From the NCBI RefSeq assembly GCF_032854445.1, contig NC_088295.1:7072501-7136500 (forward strand): a stretch of DNA of 64,000 bases, given 5' to 3'. Made by a program: the position numbers and the translations under genes. Under the pieces are notes generated by a model. The model saw nothing but the letters and a program-made list of their open reading frames with translations. It searched no databases and was not told the DNA's origin. Of this stretch, positions 46,320-59,319 are shown one piece after another; positions within the stretch are counted from its first letter, which is position 1, and the number at the start of each line of letters is the position of its first letter. The stretch is from Liolophura sinensis. Its lineage: Eukaryota; Mollusca; Polyplacophora; Chitonida; Chitonidae.

Positions 46320-47215
46320 CTCACTGTACGAAATAATTTTTAAATATAAGGCAAGCAGCGTCTTGGGAAGGACGACACAGCGGTGTTTTATCACAGTAAG
46401 GCTCAACAGCAATGACATAAACGCTGTGACTGTCATGGAGAAATTAAGCAATGGCTTCTTAAGGAGAAAAAAATTACAGTATGCGCCAAGAGCAAAACTC
46501 ATGGCTTATCAAGACGAATAAAATAACGGCACATTGGCAGAACCAGAGTTATGGCTGTCCAAGTCATGGGGAACATTACCGTGTATTGGGAGTAACGATT
46601 TCTCCAAACGGATAATGTTACTGTGTATATGGGGAATCAAGGTCATGGCTGCCCATGAGGGATAAAACTACGTTGTATAGGGAGAACCAAAGTTACAGCT
46701 TCTCAAGAAGTGTGTTGAGAGAAGCAAAGCCATGGTTTCTCACTGTGGGTAAAATTACGGTGTAATAAGAGAAGCAAAGCCATGGTTTCTCACTGTGGGT
46801 AAAATTACGGTGTAATAAGAGAAGCAAAGCCATGGTTTCTCACTGTGGGTAAAATTACGGTGTAATAAGAGAAGCAAAGTCATGGCCTAAAGGACGGACA
46901 AAGTCACGGTGCACTGGGAGAATCAAATAATGCCTTCCTACAAAGTTATGGTATCTTGCTAAATCATAATGTATTTTTCAAGACAGATAACGTTACAGTG
47001 TTTTTACGAAAACCAAAGTACGGCGAAACAACACCTTTTAGCAGAGACGGAATTGCTTTTTGAAGAAGCTGCTTGTTTGGGGTCTCAATTGAGGATCTTC
47101 GCGCTGTGGGGAAGATAATGTGACGAGGTGGAAGGAAAGACAGAATGCCAGAAGTTTGGAAGAAAAGAAAACATGGCGCCTGAGAGAATTGGAATAAAGA
47201 CATCATGGAAAGGCA
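46320..47215. repeat. Degenerate ~50-bp tandem repeat
   Basis: Diverged copies with 'aagtcatggcttctcaagac' and 'ggataaaattacggtgta' elements. It includes a recent block of identical copies at 46,721-46,870. Confidence 0.7.
46721..46870 (+). repeat. Three identical 50-bp copies
   Basis: The unit starts 'gaagcaaagccatggtttct' and is repeated three times without any difference, followed by a partial fourth. The copies are identical while neighbouring units are diverged, so this block expanded recently. Confidence 0.95.
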
Positions 47216-49730
47216 AAAACCAGGTATGTCAGGGGAAAAGAAATAAAGAACTTAAAGAGTTACTAAGCGACTTTTGAAAGACGAAGATCAGGGAAAATTA
47301 TAGGCACCAATTTGACAAGGGCTTGTGAGAGACATTCACTACCGTTTGGAATGGACAATGGATCGGGAAATCCTGACTGACGGGGTCCAGGAGAGCAAAG
47401 ACAATGGCGAATTTGTGAGCAAAGGTGACAACACATAAAAAATAACGAAATGATAAAGGATTAGCAGAGTTTTTAGGTCGCGTAACAAATTCGTAAAGAT
47501 ATGATTTAAAACTATAGTTCTTGTTTTTTTTAATCCATCAGTGATCAGGTATCAATGAAAACAACAGCACTAGAGAGACAATATCCAATAAAATTTGCTT
47601 ATTCGCAAATATTCATCAACAAAAATGTTTTTACAATACGACAGTTTCATTTAATATTTACTTTTGATCTTGCTTTATTTTATCTTTCTGTGGAATGTAT
47701 GTATATATCCTCTCTGAAGTGCACGTTAGAATACTTTGACAAAATGCGTGTCGTGCCCTGTCTTGGGGTGTCTTGGAACAGATGAATATATTGTTCCCCG
47801 GTGGTTCTTAGTGATACTAAAATATTTTCCACAATAATGGCTGTCTGGCCATAGCTGCCTGGACATCAGGTTTAATATTTACATCGACAGAGCTGTTCTC
47901 AGGTGATTTCTGTACATATTACTGGCTGTATTTTGATGGATATCGATAATTGCATCATTCTAAACTATTGCTAGATCCTGTGAGTTATGTGACAATTTCC
48001 TTCAGTTGATTTCAGTCTAAATTTCTTACCTTTTACATAAATAAATATCAAGTTTTTAAAAGTTATTCAGAAATATTGATAGAGCCATAGCCGGTAATAA
48101 TTCCGCTTAACTCGGAGGTATTGGCTGTATATTCATTGTGGTGAATTAGATTGCCGCGTTCGATATATGGACAGTGCCAATCAAAGCGGCGCTAAGATAC
48201 ATGATACGTGGATTATTGACAACTTATGTACTTGCATGGTACACAGTTTGGATACTGATTTCGTCCATTCGCTTAGACCATTCTTTACGTCTTTGCAACA
48301 CCATTGAAAACTTGACTGTTTCTCTTTGCATAAATCTGTCCTAATTTTGTACTTTATATACTCGTAATTTCTTAGCTCTTTCGTGCTTTGTCTTCAGCGC
48401 CGTTTTGGGAATTGGCCTTGGGGATGATTTGACTCGGGACTTCCGTTTTAGTTGACGCTGGTGTACTAATGTCTGTTTCGACGTATAGATGTAACTTGCG
48501 TACCACAAGCTCTCAAATGGTTTTTCCGAACACCAGCACTCACTGGGTCTAACATTTTATGCCTAATCCAAAATGTTGCAAGTTACTAAATCTTCACAGA
48601 ACATATAACTTTTTGGAAAATGTCATAAGGCTAAGATGTCCATCTGTACTGTTCCATAAGGTGACCACTGACTCAGCTTCGAGAAGCACCCTGGCATTTT
48701 CACCGTTAGACGTCCTCCTTGTTTCTGGTGCAAGTATTTGGTGCAAGTATTTGCCTGTGACCTTCGTGCTGGTTGGGTTTAGTGGTCCGGTCACTGCCAT
48801 CGGCCGTCTCGCACAGTCAGTGCAGAACTAAAGCTTAGATTTACATCTTGAGACACTGTCTAATTAATTTTCTAACGCAAAGGCCTCAGGCAGTGGGCGG
48901 CTCTACAAGATCTTATGTCTACGCTATGTATACATATATCACTGGGATTGCACCTGAGGATATGCAGACGGTGGAGCCACTCTAGGATTACCTCTCAGCT
49001 TGGAAGAGGTCAGAGGTCATAAGGATATAATGTATCCATTAAAAAACTAAACTATCCACAACTAAACGCTCCGTGGATGACATAAGTAGGCTCGTGACTA
49101 CAAGTCACGTGCAATGAGATCAGGATTTTTTCAATAGACTTTTCCAGAACCTCTTACATTGTTACCTTAGGTTTGGGTAGTAACTCAAAAGGTTCAGAGC
49201 CAGCAGCTTCTAATTTGGGTAAAGGAAAGGGCCGGGGAATTAAAAAAAACATAGCGAGCACGAAATTTTCTACTTTTTTCACAAAGTTATATGAATTCAG
49301 ATATGACCAAGCAGATTATATGATCTAATAACAATAATCAAAGTGCTTTATTCCCGTGATGTGAAACGGTCTGGGAGTTTCATAGTACCGAAAGACGGAG
49401 CTGTTTAATCTTACTTTACAGGGCTGACAACGTACATGCAAGTAGCTGAAGCCCTAATAAAGCTTGACAAAACCAGGTATCAAGACCTGATGGGCAGTAA
49501 TTCACAGTAGGAGGAAGATGGATGGTCAGCACTTTGAGCCTGGGATTCTCGGAACTTTCTATGTCTTTTTTGCTTAAGCAAAAATGTTTTGCTTAAATGA
49601 ATTGAATTCATGACGTTTGTCAATTCGCTTAGAGTTCTACTCGTCCTTAGCTTTTGGACAAAACGCATTGTGTATGACAGGTCACAGCTTATTTATCAAC
49701 CCGATGATCCATGGTGATAAATGAATTAAT
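47216..49730. other. Unique spacer, no gene recognised
   Basis: Frames of 60-90 codons (for example 48559-48831) show no familiar domain. A 25-bp word 'aatgtctgtttcgacg' with 'atagat' occurs here (about 48,468) and at about 45,551, suggesting an unlisted dispersed repeat. Confidence 0.4.
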
Positions 49731-50025
49731 GGTTGGGGTTTAACGTCGTACTTGAAAATTTTTCAGTCGTATGACGCCGAGGAGTCATTAGGTGTGTGTA
49801 CATGTTCTGTGTCTTTTTGCGGCAGGACGAGTACATGCCGCGGAAGTGCTACCGCGACTGAAGTATCATGCCGAAGACAACAGACATGGCATCCCGCCAA
49901 GTCACATCATTCTGACACCGGGTCAACCAGTCCTGTTTCCTTGCTCTCTCCTCTCAGTGCTGAGCGCCAAGCGAGGCAACAACAAGTGCCATTTTCAAAG
50001 TCTTTGGTATGACCCGACTTCGTCC
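49731..50025 (-). mobile_element. SINE family B copy, reversed, 5'-truncated
   Basis: Starts with the reversed tail 'ggttggggtttaacgtcgta' and follows the body of the 18,568 copy, including 'catgccgaagac' and 'ctgacaccgggtc'. The tRNA-like head is absent. The plus-strand frames here are by-products. Confidence 0.85.
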
Positions 50026-50608
50026 ACGGTGGTAACTTAGAGGGGATAATCGGTAGGTGTAAGTCTATAGATGTCAGTCTGTAGGTGGAAGCCTACAGGT
50101 GTAAGTCTGTTAGTAACTCTGTAGGTCAGTATGTGTAGGTGTCTCTGTAATCCAGTGGATTATTTAATGGATAAGCAATCAATCCATTCCTTAATTCATA
50201 ACATAAATAGTCAGCAATCAAACAGCAAATCTCCACGGTTAGACATAAACCTTGGTTGTAGTTTCATTTCTCCTTGGGTCATCTTCTTTTACCGGGTGTT
50301 CCTTTCTATTCATTGATCATTGCCTGTTAGCACGGGACATTTGACTGACTTATGAACTGTACCACAGTTGACCTATGTCGAGGACTTTGTAACGGGAATG
50401 TCTAACACGTGTTCATTATCTCAACAGTCAGACCCTTGACCGCCACGTGCCATCGCGTGCTAGTTGACTTCCGGATGCCGTAAGTGGTCCGGAAATAAGG
50501 GATTCTACCGAGTTATCTAGAAGTATCTGATTTTGTTGCCAGACGCGGGCAACCAAGTCACCAGACACATTTTATCCATTTCGATCTTTGTGCAGTCATC
50601 TCGCCAAA

Positions 50609-50749
50609 ATGTACTCCGTCGACTGGTCGCGTTGGGACCATGAGAGGTTGGTTTCGGGCTCCATGGACGAGTCTTACAAAGTGGGTTATATCCTTCAGGA
50701 GTATGGACTCGTGGACCCGTACATTGCCGTTGTTATCACACATCCTTAA
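50609..50749 (+). pseudogene. Possible WD40-repeat fragment (46 codons)
   Basis: A short frame whose first half reads like one blade of a WD40 propeller: Tyr-Ser-Val-Asp-Trp-Ser, then Leu-Val-Ser-Gly-Ser, then Asp-Glu-Ser, at spacing seen in PEX7-like proteins. An acceptor-like 'tttgtgcag' precedes it (about 50,586-50,594). No donor follows in the right place and no neighbouring blades were found. It could be a lone exon, a gene remnant or chance. Confidence 0.25.
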
Positions 50750-53365
50750 TGTGTTATTGGGGTCAAGAGATTAAGCGGTGATTATCCATGCCTCATTTCT
50801 CCCTTTCCCACCGGGACGGCCTCCATCTCTGCCCAAGACTGTAAACGATTCTTAGCGAGTGACTGGTTATGATGTCTGCTGGATGATATCCCCGGGGGAA
50901 GCTGATTGACTGATCCACATTCGAAGGGACTGATCGTAGCTCTGACCGATAAACTGGCTCACCATCCGGCTGGATGAAAAAGATATGGCGGTCGGATTCT
51001 GGCTGGAAGACACAAGTATCTGTACAGTTGTTTCGGTTCTTGATTATAGGAACATTTTGGTGAAATAATCCCTCTTTGTCTTCGCTTCCCGTTTGTATTC
51101 TTATGAGCTTAACTATTGTGGTTTAAATTCTTGCTTTGTAGAGAGGGTGGAAATAAAAGATAAGCGAATACTTCAATTATTGGGAATGGTGGCATGAGAG
51201 AAAACCCCACCGATTTGGGGAGAATGTCTGGTGATCCTGAAGACGTTTAGTTTAATTCGTTGTAATTATTAGTGCGAAGGATAGTTTCAGTAAATCTTTT
51301 TTCTTCAGCATCAAAGGCGTTTAGTTTCAGCCTTTGAATAGAACTCTTATAACGTCACTACAGGGGGTTTCATAATCATCAATGTCATTAGTCTGTATAT
51401 CGGCAGGAGGATTGTTTGAAGTCTAACCTAGACAGATCTTCTTCTTGTATTTGAAACATATTTCTTGTTTTAAATTCATTATACATGAGGTCCCCTGGAG
51501 CTTTCTGACATTAACGACAGCTCATATATGAATCATGCCGCATTTAATGCTCACATACTTAGTTCTGAATCGCACTATTATTATCGCCTTGACAACTTTT
51601 TAAGGACACAACCAAATATACACACGGCGACACCACTCAGTATGCAATATTGATTTACTGGTCCAAATAATTATCATGGATTTATTGTGAACATTAGGAC
51701 AGGCTTTAAGGACCAATCATCGAATTGGTCCTGCTCAGTGTTAGAGAATTTTGTACACATACTCACGGAGAGCTTTAAGTTTAGCATCGGCAGGTATCTC
51801 AGCATCACCTCACCACCACACACCCCAGCTCCACCACCTTTCACTTAACGCGCTGTGGTGAAAAAGACAGACATGACCTTTTGTAAGTGAAAAGCCAGAA
51901 CAAGGCATACCTCAGCTTTGAAGTCCTTAAAAGGTTGTCAAGTAACCGAGGCGGATGTGGACATGTTTCGAGCGAAATCCCCGAGGCTTTAAATTTTACA
52001 TATGACAAAGTACAGCATGGCCGCTCTGTCCATATCTGGAGTAGAAATGCCACAAGATACTGTCTGCCATGCAACAAAAAGCCTGGGGCTCTTCAGAAAA
52101 AGCTTGGGGCTCTTTTATGCTTAATCCTATTTTCTTTTTGAAAAGTCGATGTCTTAAATTTCTCAAGGTCACAAGTGTAGGGCAATTATATAATTACCAT
52201 AATGACAAACAATAGTAACACTGTACATACGGACACTATCAAATTTCTTATTTCGTTAGTACGAAACCCCCAAGTCTCCCTATGTCTGAGCCTATTACGC
52301 GATAAACTTATGTCTTTTTACGAAAGCTCAGACGGTTTGTATGCTAGTTCAAAGGAAGTGAATAAAACATTCACTGAAGACCATCACAGAAGCTTCTGTA
52401 TTCCCGAAGTAAGAGTCTATAAAAGATGGCGCGTTAACAAGAATTTAGTGCATATGATAATAGTAAATATTTATTCAGATATGCAGCGAATTATCGGAAT
52501 GTATGATAGAGGAATACACGACAGGCCTGCCTTTGGGAGTTCTCTAGATGTTATATGGGATAGAATGAAACGGGAATAGAGCCGATGTACTGCTACTTAC
52601 GTGTTTATGAGGTTCATCGCATTATTTAAATATCCACAGCAGACAGAAGACAAATACATACCCTGGGTATGTAAAGGACATTTCAACGTTGATCAAAGCT
52701 TGCGTTTTATTGCTCGATAGCTTGGCCTGGTGTATGCTGTGCCGTCTGGTGGCAGTTCTGCCTTAACTTTCGCTCTCGACACAAACCTCAAACAGCCATT
52801 CGAGGCTTCGCGGGTGCTAGCCACAGAGCCTGGCATTTGTTCTCAGTTGTCATTTCAATCTAATTTAACCAGCCATTGTTAGTGTACGTAGATCACTGAT
52901 GTCTGATAAGTGTTGCTGTGAAGTGTTTGAGGCCTAGTCCGAAATCTGACGCTCCCGGGGCTGTAGTCTAACCGTAATCGAATCCCAAGAATTGTCGCTC
53001 GAGTAATTCCCAGCACAATCCCATGGCGTTTTATTGCAAAACCATTCATATCTTAAGCGATTCGGAAACTAATCTCATATTCTGTTTTCACACAGAAATT
53101 TCCATTATGTGAGCAATGTGGCGCAGCCTGCTTGTCCCGGCCATGGTGCATTGTGATGAAGGGGGAGAGAGGAGCTTCTGCTCCCCCTAGGAAATCAAGG
53201 AGGAGAAAAGGCCGTAGATGTAAGCCGAAGTAACGCTGAGTCACATGGGATGCGGAATTGATGGGGTGATGTAACTAAGCCCGATGTAACGGGCAGCGTT
53301 GAGGATGGTGGGATGGTGGTGGCCGAGCTGGGTGTATGTTACAGTTACCGCCTGAGGTTGAGGCG
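50750..53365. other. Unique spacer with one 125-codon frame
   Basis: The frame 52202-52579 (plus) is the longest here. It is Lys/Arg- and Ser-containing without recognisable motifs. Nothing else was identified. Confidence 0.35.
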
Positions 53366-53470
53366 TTCAAGCCAGATGATCACCCAGTCGAGGCCATCTT
53401 TTGTCAAACGTGTAGCGAAGCGATCGAGGTAACAAAAGACGGCCAAGACTGGGTTATCATCTTGCTTGGA
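53366..53470. repeat. Imperfect hairpin, 39-bp arms
   Basis: Arms 53366-53404 and 53432-53470 pair with about six mismatches and no gaps, around a 27-base loop. The length and mismatch pattern are compatible with a foldback element or with a microRNA-like precursor. Confidence 0.7.
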
Positions 53471-55723
53471 CACCGAAACCAAAGTCGTTAAATGACTTAC
53501 ACTGTGGTTTCATTGTTTGACAAGAGTCATTTGTTTCATGAAATCGCCGTTTTAGCGACTACAGTCGAGCGAATTTTTTTAGATATTAAAATTCACCTTA
53601 ATTAATGTTTATGAAACGCACATGTAAGGGCTTGTAAAACTATGTCCAGTTTCGTCCCACCATATTGATGTGTTCTTATATTAAGCTCTTAGGATATTAT
53701 CCATTACACAAAGTGCCGTCACAAACCACTTGGGTTTACCACGTACGTTTAGTTCATATTATCGGTTATAGTTTTCGATAGGTACTCTATGAGGACACTT
53801 ACGATAACCTGAAAGAATGCTGCAAATTTCTATTTTTATATAGCCAAACACTTTTTACCAGTTGAGCTTGTTCTGTTGAGGGAATCAAGGAAAATGAACA
53901 GGGCAATTCCTCTGAGCAAATCCAGGCCAAAAAATCTCCAACAATGTACTATGTACCGCTTTAAATAAATAAGTTTGTGCAAATATATGAAACCACTCAC
54001 TTAGAGGCAAAAGAACAAGTCATATAGAAGCTGATTACTGCAAATAACAAATTTGCTTGACAAAATAAGTCCAGTATCTCCTAAAATTTAATCCGCTGTA
54101 CTGAAAATGAAAACATGTTTATCTTCAGTTGTTTTAAATAGTTGGGACAAATGGCGTTATGGTCGACATGGTATTATTGTTGTTGTTGAAAAGTGGCAGT
54201 GCCGAGGAAAGATAGTACGGTGGTATGACGGCATTACCCGGATTCCATAGAAGGGTGTAACGGGACCAACTTTCTAGTGCTTATACTAGCAGTAGCAAAA
54301 GAGGAATGCCCAATAGCTCTGATGGGAGAAATGCCAATGAGTGAAGCAGCCAATCTTTAAATGGAATCTGCGAAATTGGTACGTCACACGAACACCAGGT
54401 ATGTCGCTGATTGGTGGGTACATAGGATAAATGACCCGCTGCAAACAATAGAGCCAGTGTGTAACGAAAATAAACATCCACAAACAGAAGATATTATATA
54501 ACCAGTAGGCCACGGTATTCGGACAAATGACCGGTGTGGTTTTGAGATCTTCTAACTATAAAAGAAGCAATCTATGTGTTTATGTATATCTGTCGTTCGA
54601 TTTTCTCAACGGTTCGGCATCGATCTCACAGTTGATATATGTATATGGTTGAGGACCGAAGCATTGACCTGTTGCGTATGCAAATTAGCAAATGATGACA
54701 ACATAAATGGGTACTGTAATAGTGGTATACCAATACTTTAATATACGCGTTCTTTTTGAAGTGACTGGTATTATGGATTTGAACTCACCAAGTGTGCTGC
54801 ATGCCGACTCTGAAATATGCGGAGATTCACCGTGGAGACAATGGGTGAGGATGAAGAACTTTAGAGCAGGGTCCAATAAAGACTTTGCTAAAGCAGCGTA
54901 TGATGAAGACAGAACTAGCTGGTCTGTACGTAATGCCGCCCGGAATGACCCATGTCAGGGGTGGTCTAAAGTAAAAATGAGCTCTTCTCAACAGAGTGCC
55001 TGGACGTAATTTGTGGATTTCGCCGATGTGTTTGCTCTGTCCTCACCTGGGATATTTAAGCCACGTGGCCTTAATAAAGTAGTAGGGGTTTAAATGAAAT
55101 ATGCATTTAACTTGGGTTGGCAGTAAAGCCGTGTATCTCATTGATATTGACAGAGGTTTGCCGATGTTACAGCCTGGGCTCCCTGGTGGCCGGTGGAGAT
55201 GGACGCATCTCTAAACTCCTGTTTGCTTCATATCAACTCATCTAATGAATTCCTAATTTAAAGCCGAATCCGAAAATTGTCAAAGATTGAAATTCTTCCC
55301 CTCTGGACAAATTCTAGCATTGGAAAATAGACGAATTTCCATGCAATTTCAGAAATATCTGTCTCCATGAAGCGCCACAGTTTCTTCCCTATGTCTGTTT
55401 TACCCCATTCGTATTCTGAGTTATAGTTCAAATTGTATGGATGTTGCTCTGAGCGTATTAGTTACCCATCTTTTATTTCGTCAAAATGAATGACCTAAAA
55501 GAAAAAATACTCCACCGATAGCTTACGGCATTTATGGTGCAATTTAATGTTTCCATGTCAAGGTAATTACTTATCGTTTTCGAGTGATAAAATCAGAAAT
55601 ATGTGTTGCCCTACCAGCGATCAAAGTATAAAACCATTCACTCATTCAAACGCAATACATTTAAGTATAGCGGAGATTGTTGTGTCCTATCTCTAACTAT
55701 TTAATCTAAAGATATTACAATCT
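53471..55723. other. Unique spacer
   Basis: No gene or repeat recognised. The frame 54707-55009 (100 codons, plus) has a Trp/Arg/Asp-rich second half but no known motif. Confidence 0.4.
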
Positions 55724-55946
55724 GTTATATTACAATATGGTTGTGGGAATATTCTCTCTTCTTCTATATCTGTACGTTGGAAGACAACAGACATGTACTC
55801 TTGCGCGATGCTGAATAACTTTCTGCCAGAATGTAAGATCTGGCAGTTAAGTTATTCAGCATCGCGCAAGAGTACATGTCTGTTGTCTTCCAACGTACAG
55901 ATATAGAAGAAGAGAGAATATTCCCACAACCATATTGTAATATAAC
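55724..55946. repeat. Perfect palindrome with 97-bp arms and 29-bp loop
   Basis: Arms 55724-55820 and 55850-55946 are exact reverse complements. The loop contains its own 6-bp stem (ctgcca/tggcag). The left arm begins 'gttatattacaatatgg'. No clear flanking duplication is seen. Confidence 0.95.
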
Positions 55947-57590
55947 TGGAGCAAGAGAGAGTCATCCGTCTGTCGGTAACAGTTATGTATATGAGGTTAA
56001 TGGGTGCTGGTTCAGTTGATAGAAAGTGCACATTGGCGTTCAAAGAGGCAGATAATAATGCGATAAGCTGGTGTCCAGTTAAGTCGTATGATCAGCAAAA
56101 TGCCTTGGAATTTCAGTGCTTTACATACATAAAAACTTCCCGAATTCAACCAGTGGAAACTAGTGTTTTGTGAGTGCAAAGTAAGCTATACTTTCGAGGT
56201 AACCATCGGCATAGGGCGTTCACTGGATGATACGAATAGACAATAACGTCAACAGTATCGGGAAATCAGTCGCTTTTTGATGGAGCATGGAGACCGATAT
56301 ATTGGTCTGTACTTTCTGTTGGGAGAGACTGTTACTCGCTCAATACAATCAGTCTGACACTGGCATTGTTTCCCGTCTGTTATATCGTGCCGCCACACGG
56401 GCAGCTCTAAGCGGTACAACGCATGTGTTGTAGTTTTTCAGTTCTAAACGTTGTGTATGGTTGCATTTGTGACTACATTAGAGTATTCAGGAATGTAAAC
56501 CTGTATATCTTATGCTATATTTATTTTAGTTTTCTACCAGTTTTTGTCCAATGTACATATGTACATATTCCGGTGCCAGTGTACTGGAGATAGTCTAAGC
56601 TTTGGGTTCACACAACATTCACGTTAACAAAACGTGACTAGCGAAGGCTGTTATAGGTTCATCGCAAGATCCCGTTCTGAACTCCAGTCATCTTATGCAG
56701 GTTAAGGCCGCATGTGGTTCCGTAGGATTAGGGTCTTCTATGTATGAAAATGAAAAAAGGTATTCAGTGTTTAACTTTTTATCTTCAAGCTACATAAACA
56801 CAGTGGATTAGCTAATACATGATAAACAGTAGGTTCAGCTCGCTCCAGAGAATAGGCCGAACAATATGTAGACTATTATTAAAATCGATGCTACGTGTAA
56901 GATTTAATCTTGCGAGCATCAGGGTTTCCTACCACAGCAATAATAAGACAAATCACTGGTCCCGTGAGAACCGCTTCCTTTCTGGGCTTACAGATAAGAC
57001 CATACATGGGACATGTTAACAGACTTGTGGTGGCACGAAGGCACAGGCTTATCACGTCCGTCGCTGTATTGACACCTTAAACATATTGGCGATACAGGCA
57101 AGGTGTTACAGGTTAAGCAAATAGATGGAATTAAAATGGATATGTTTAAAGTTGGATTAGGTCGTTTCCAGCGGGTATTGATTTCATCTAAGTCCGTTCG
57201 GTATCGGAAGGGGATTTGCTGGAATCGCAAATCGACTGTAGTCTGCTCATGCAACGTCCTTAGGGCGAAATCCATCTCAGTGATAGATATCTGCACAAAA
57301 TCCGTTACATTTCGTAATGGCGATGTTGACTGACAATTGGCTAAATCATTGCTTTCCAATATAGAAACAAGTCGTTTGCACAAGTTTATCAAAGGTTGTG
57401 TGATAGCTGAAATGGCTATGTACTGACAGGCTACTTGATCATGACTCTCGGTAAATACCAGCACCTTGTTCATATAGACGTTGTCATTGTCTTTATGCAA
57501 TGCTATTTTCATCAAGATTGCTATCTCCATCTGAACGTTACATTTGTACTGACTTTAGTTACTGCAAGTGTGTTATGATGAAGACTACAG
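55947..57590. other. Spacer with a 180-codon open frame
   Basis: The minus-strand frame 56988-57530 is 180 codons long, begins with ATG and is neither repetitive nor low-complexity. It contains several Cys and His near its C end, without a spacing I recognise. It may be a chance frame or an exon of an unknown gene. Confidence 0.3.
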
Positions 57591-57591
57591 A

Positions 57592-59316
57592 TGTCATGTA
57601 CATGACGTTATTTACTGTGACAGGGATGTGTACATAACGTTATTTACTGCCACAGATATGTGTACTTATTTATTTGTTTATTTGATTGGTGTTTTACGCC
57701 ATACGCAAGAATATTTCACTTATACGACGCCTGCCAGCATTATGGTGGGTGGACACCGGGCAGAGCCCCGGGGGAAACCCACGACCATCCGCAGGTTACT
57801 GCCAGACCTACGGCCGGATGTGTGTACATGGCGTTATTTACTGCCATAGAGGTGTGTAGATGACGTTATTTACTGTCGCGGAGGTGTTTACATGACGTTA
57901 TTTACTGTCGCGGAGGTGTGTACATGAGGTTATTTACTGTCACGGAGGTGTGTACATGACGTTATTTAATGTTACAGAGATGTGTACAAGACGTTATTTA
58001 CTGTCACAGAGGTGTATACATGACGTTACTTACTGTCACAGAGATGTGTACGTGACGTTCTTTACTGTCAATAAAGTGTGGACATGACGTTATTTACTGT
58101 CACAGACGTGTGTACACGACGTTATTTACTGTCCCAGAGGTGTGTACATGATGTAATTTACTATCGCAGAGGTGTGTACATGATGTTTTTACCGTCACAG
58201 ACACGACGATATTTACTGTCACTGAGGTGTGTTTATGACATTATTAACTGTCACCGAGGTGTGTTTATGACGTTATTTACTGTCACATAGGTGTGTACAT
58301 GACGTTATTTACTGTCAGTGAGGTGTGTACATGAGGTTATTTACTGTCACAGGGATGTGTAAATAACGTTATTAACTGTCACAGTGGTGTGTACATGACG
58401 TTATTTACCGTCAGAGAGGTGTGTACAAGACGTTATTTACTGTCCCAGAGGTGTGTACATGACGTTATTTACTGTCACCAAGATTTGTACAAGACGTTAT
58501 TTACCGTCCCAGAGGTGTGTACATGACGTTATTTACTGTCACCAAGATTTGTACATGACGTTATTTACTGTCATGGAGGCGTGCACATGACGTTATTTAC
58601 TGTCACAGAGGTGTGTACATGACGTTATTTACTGTCCCAGAGGTGTGAACATGACGTTATTTACTGTCACCAAGATTTGTACAAGACGTTATTTACCGTC
58701 ACATAGATCAGTACAAGACGTTATTTACTGCGACAGAGGTGTGTACATGACGTTATTTACTGTGACAGAGGTGTGTACATGACGTTATTTACTGTGACAG
58801 AGATGTCTACACGACGTTATTTACTGTGACAGAGATGTGTACAAGGCGTTATTTACTGTCAGAGAGATTTGTACAAGACGTAATTTACTCTCACAGAGGT
58901 GTGTACATGACGTTATTGACTGTCACAGAGATGTGTACAAGACTTTATTGACTGTCACGGAGGTGTGCATATGACGTTATTGACTGTCACAGAGGTGTGT
59001 ACATGACGTTATTTACTGTCACAGAGGTGTGTACAAAGCGTTATTTGCTACCACAGAGGGGTGTACATGACGTTAGTTACTGCCACAGAGGTGTGTTTAT
59101 GACGTTATTTCTGTGACAGAGGTGTGTACATGATGTTATTTACTGTCAGAGAGATGTGTACAAGACGTTATTTACTGTCAGAGAGATGTGTACAAGACGT
59201 TATTTACTTTCAGAGATGTTTGTACATGATGTTATTTACTGTGACAGAGGTGTGTACATGACGTTATTTACTGTCACAGAGATGTGTACATGAAGACATT
59301 AACTGTCACAGAAACA
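57592..59316. repeat. ~32-33 bp minisatellite, nearly 50 copies
   Basis: The unit is 'gacgttatttactgtcacag' plus 'aggtgtgtacat'. Copies differ at a few positions. A SINE interrupts it at 57666-57817. Confidence 0.95.
57666..57817 (-). mobile_element. SINE family A, 5'-truncated, nested in the minisatellite
   Basis: The tail is at the low-coordinate end. Both flanks read 'tgtgtac', but the target itself is repetitive, so the duplication cannot be proven. The nesting shows that the array existed before the insertion. Confidence 0.88.
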
Positions 59317-59319
59317 GTG

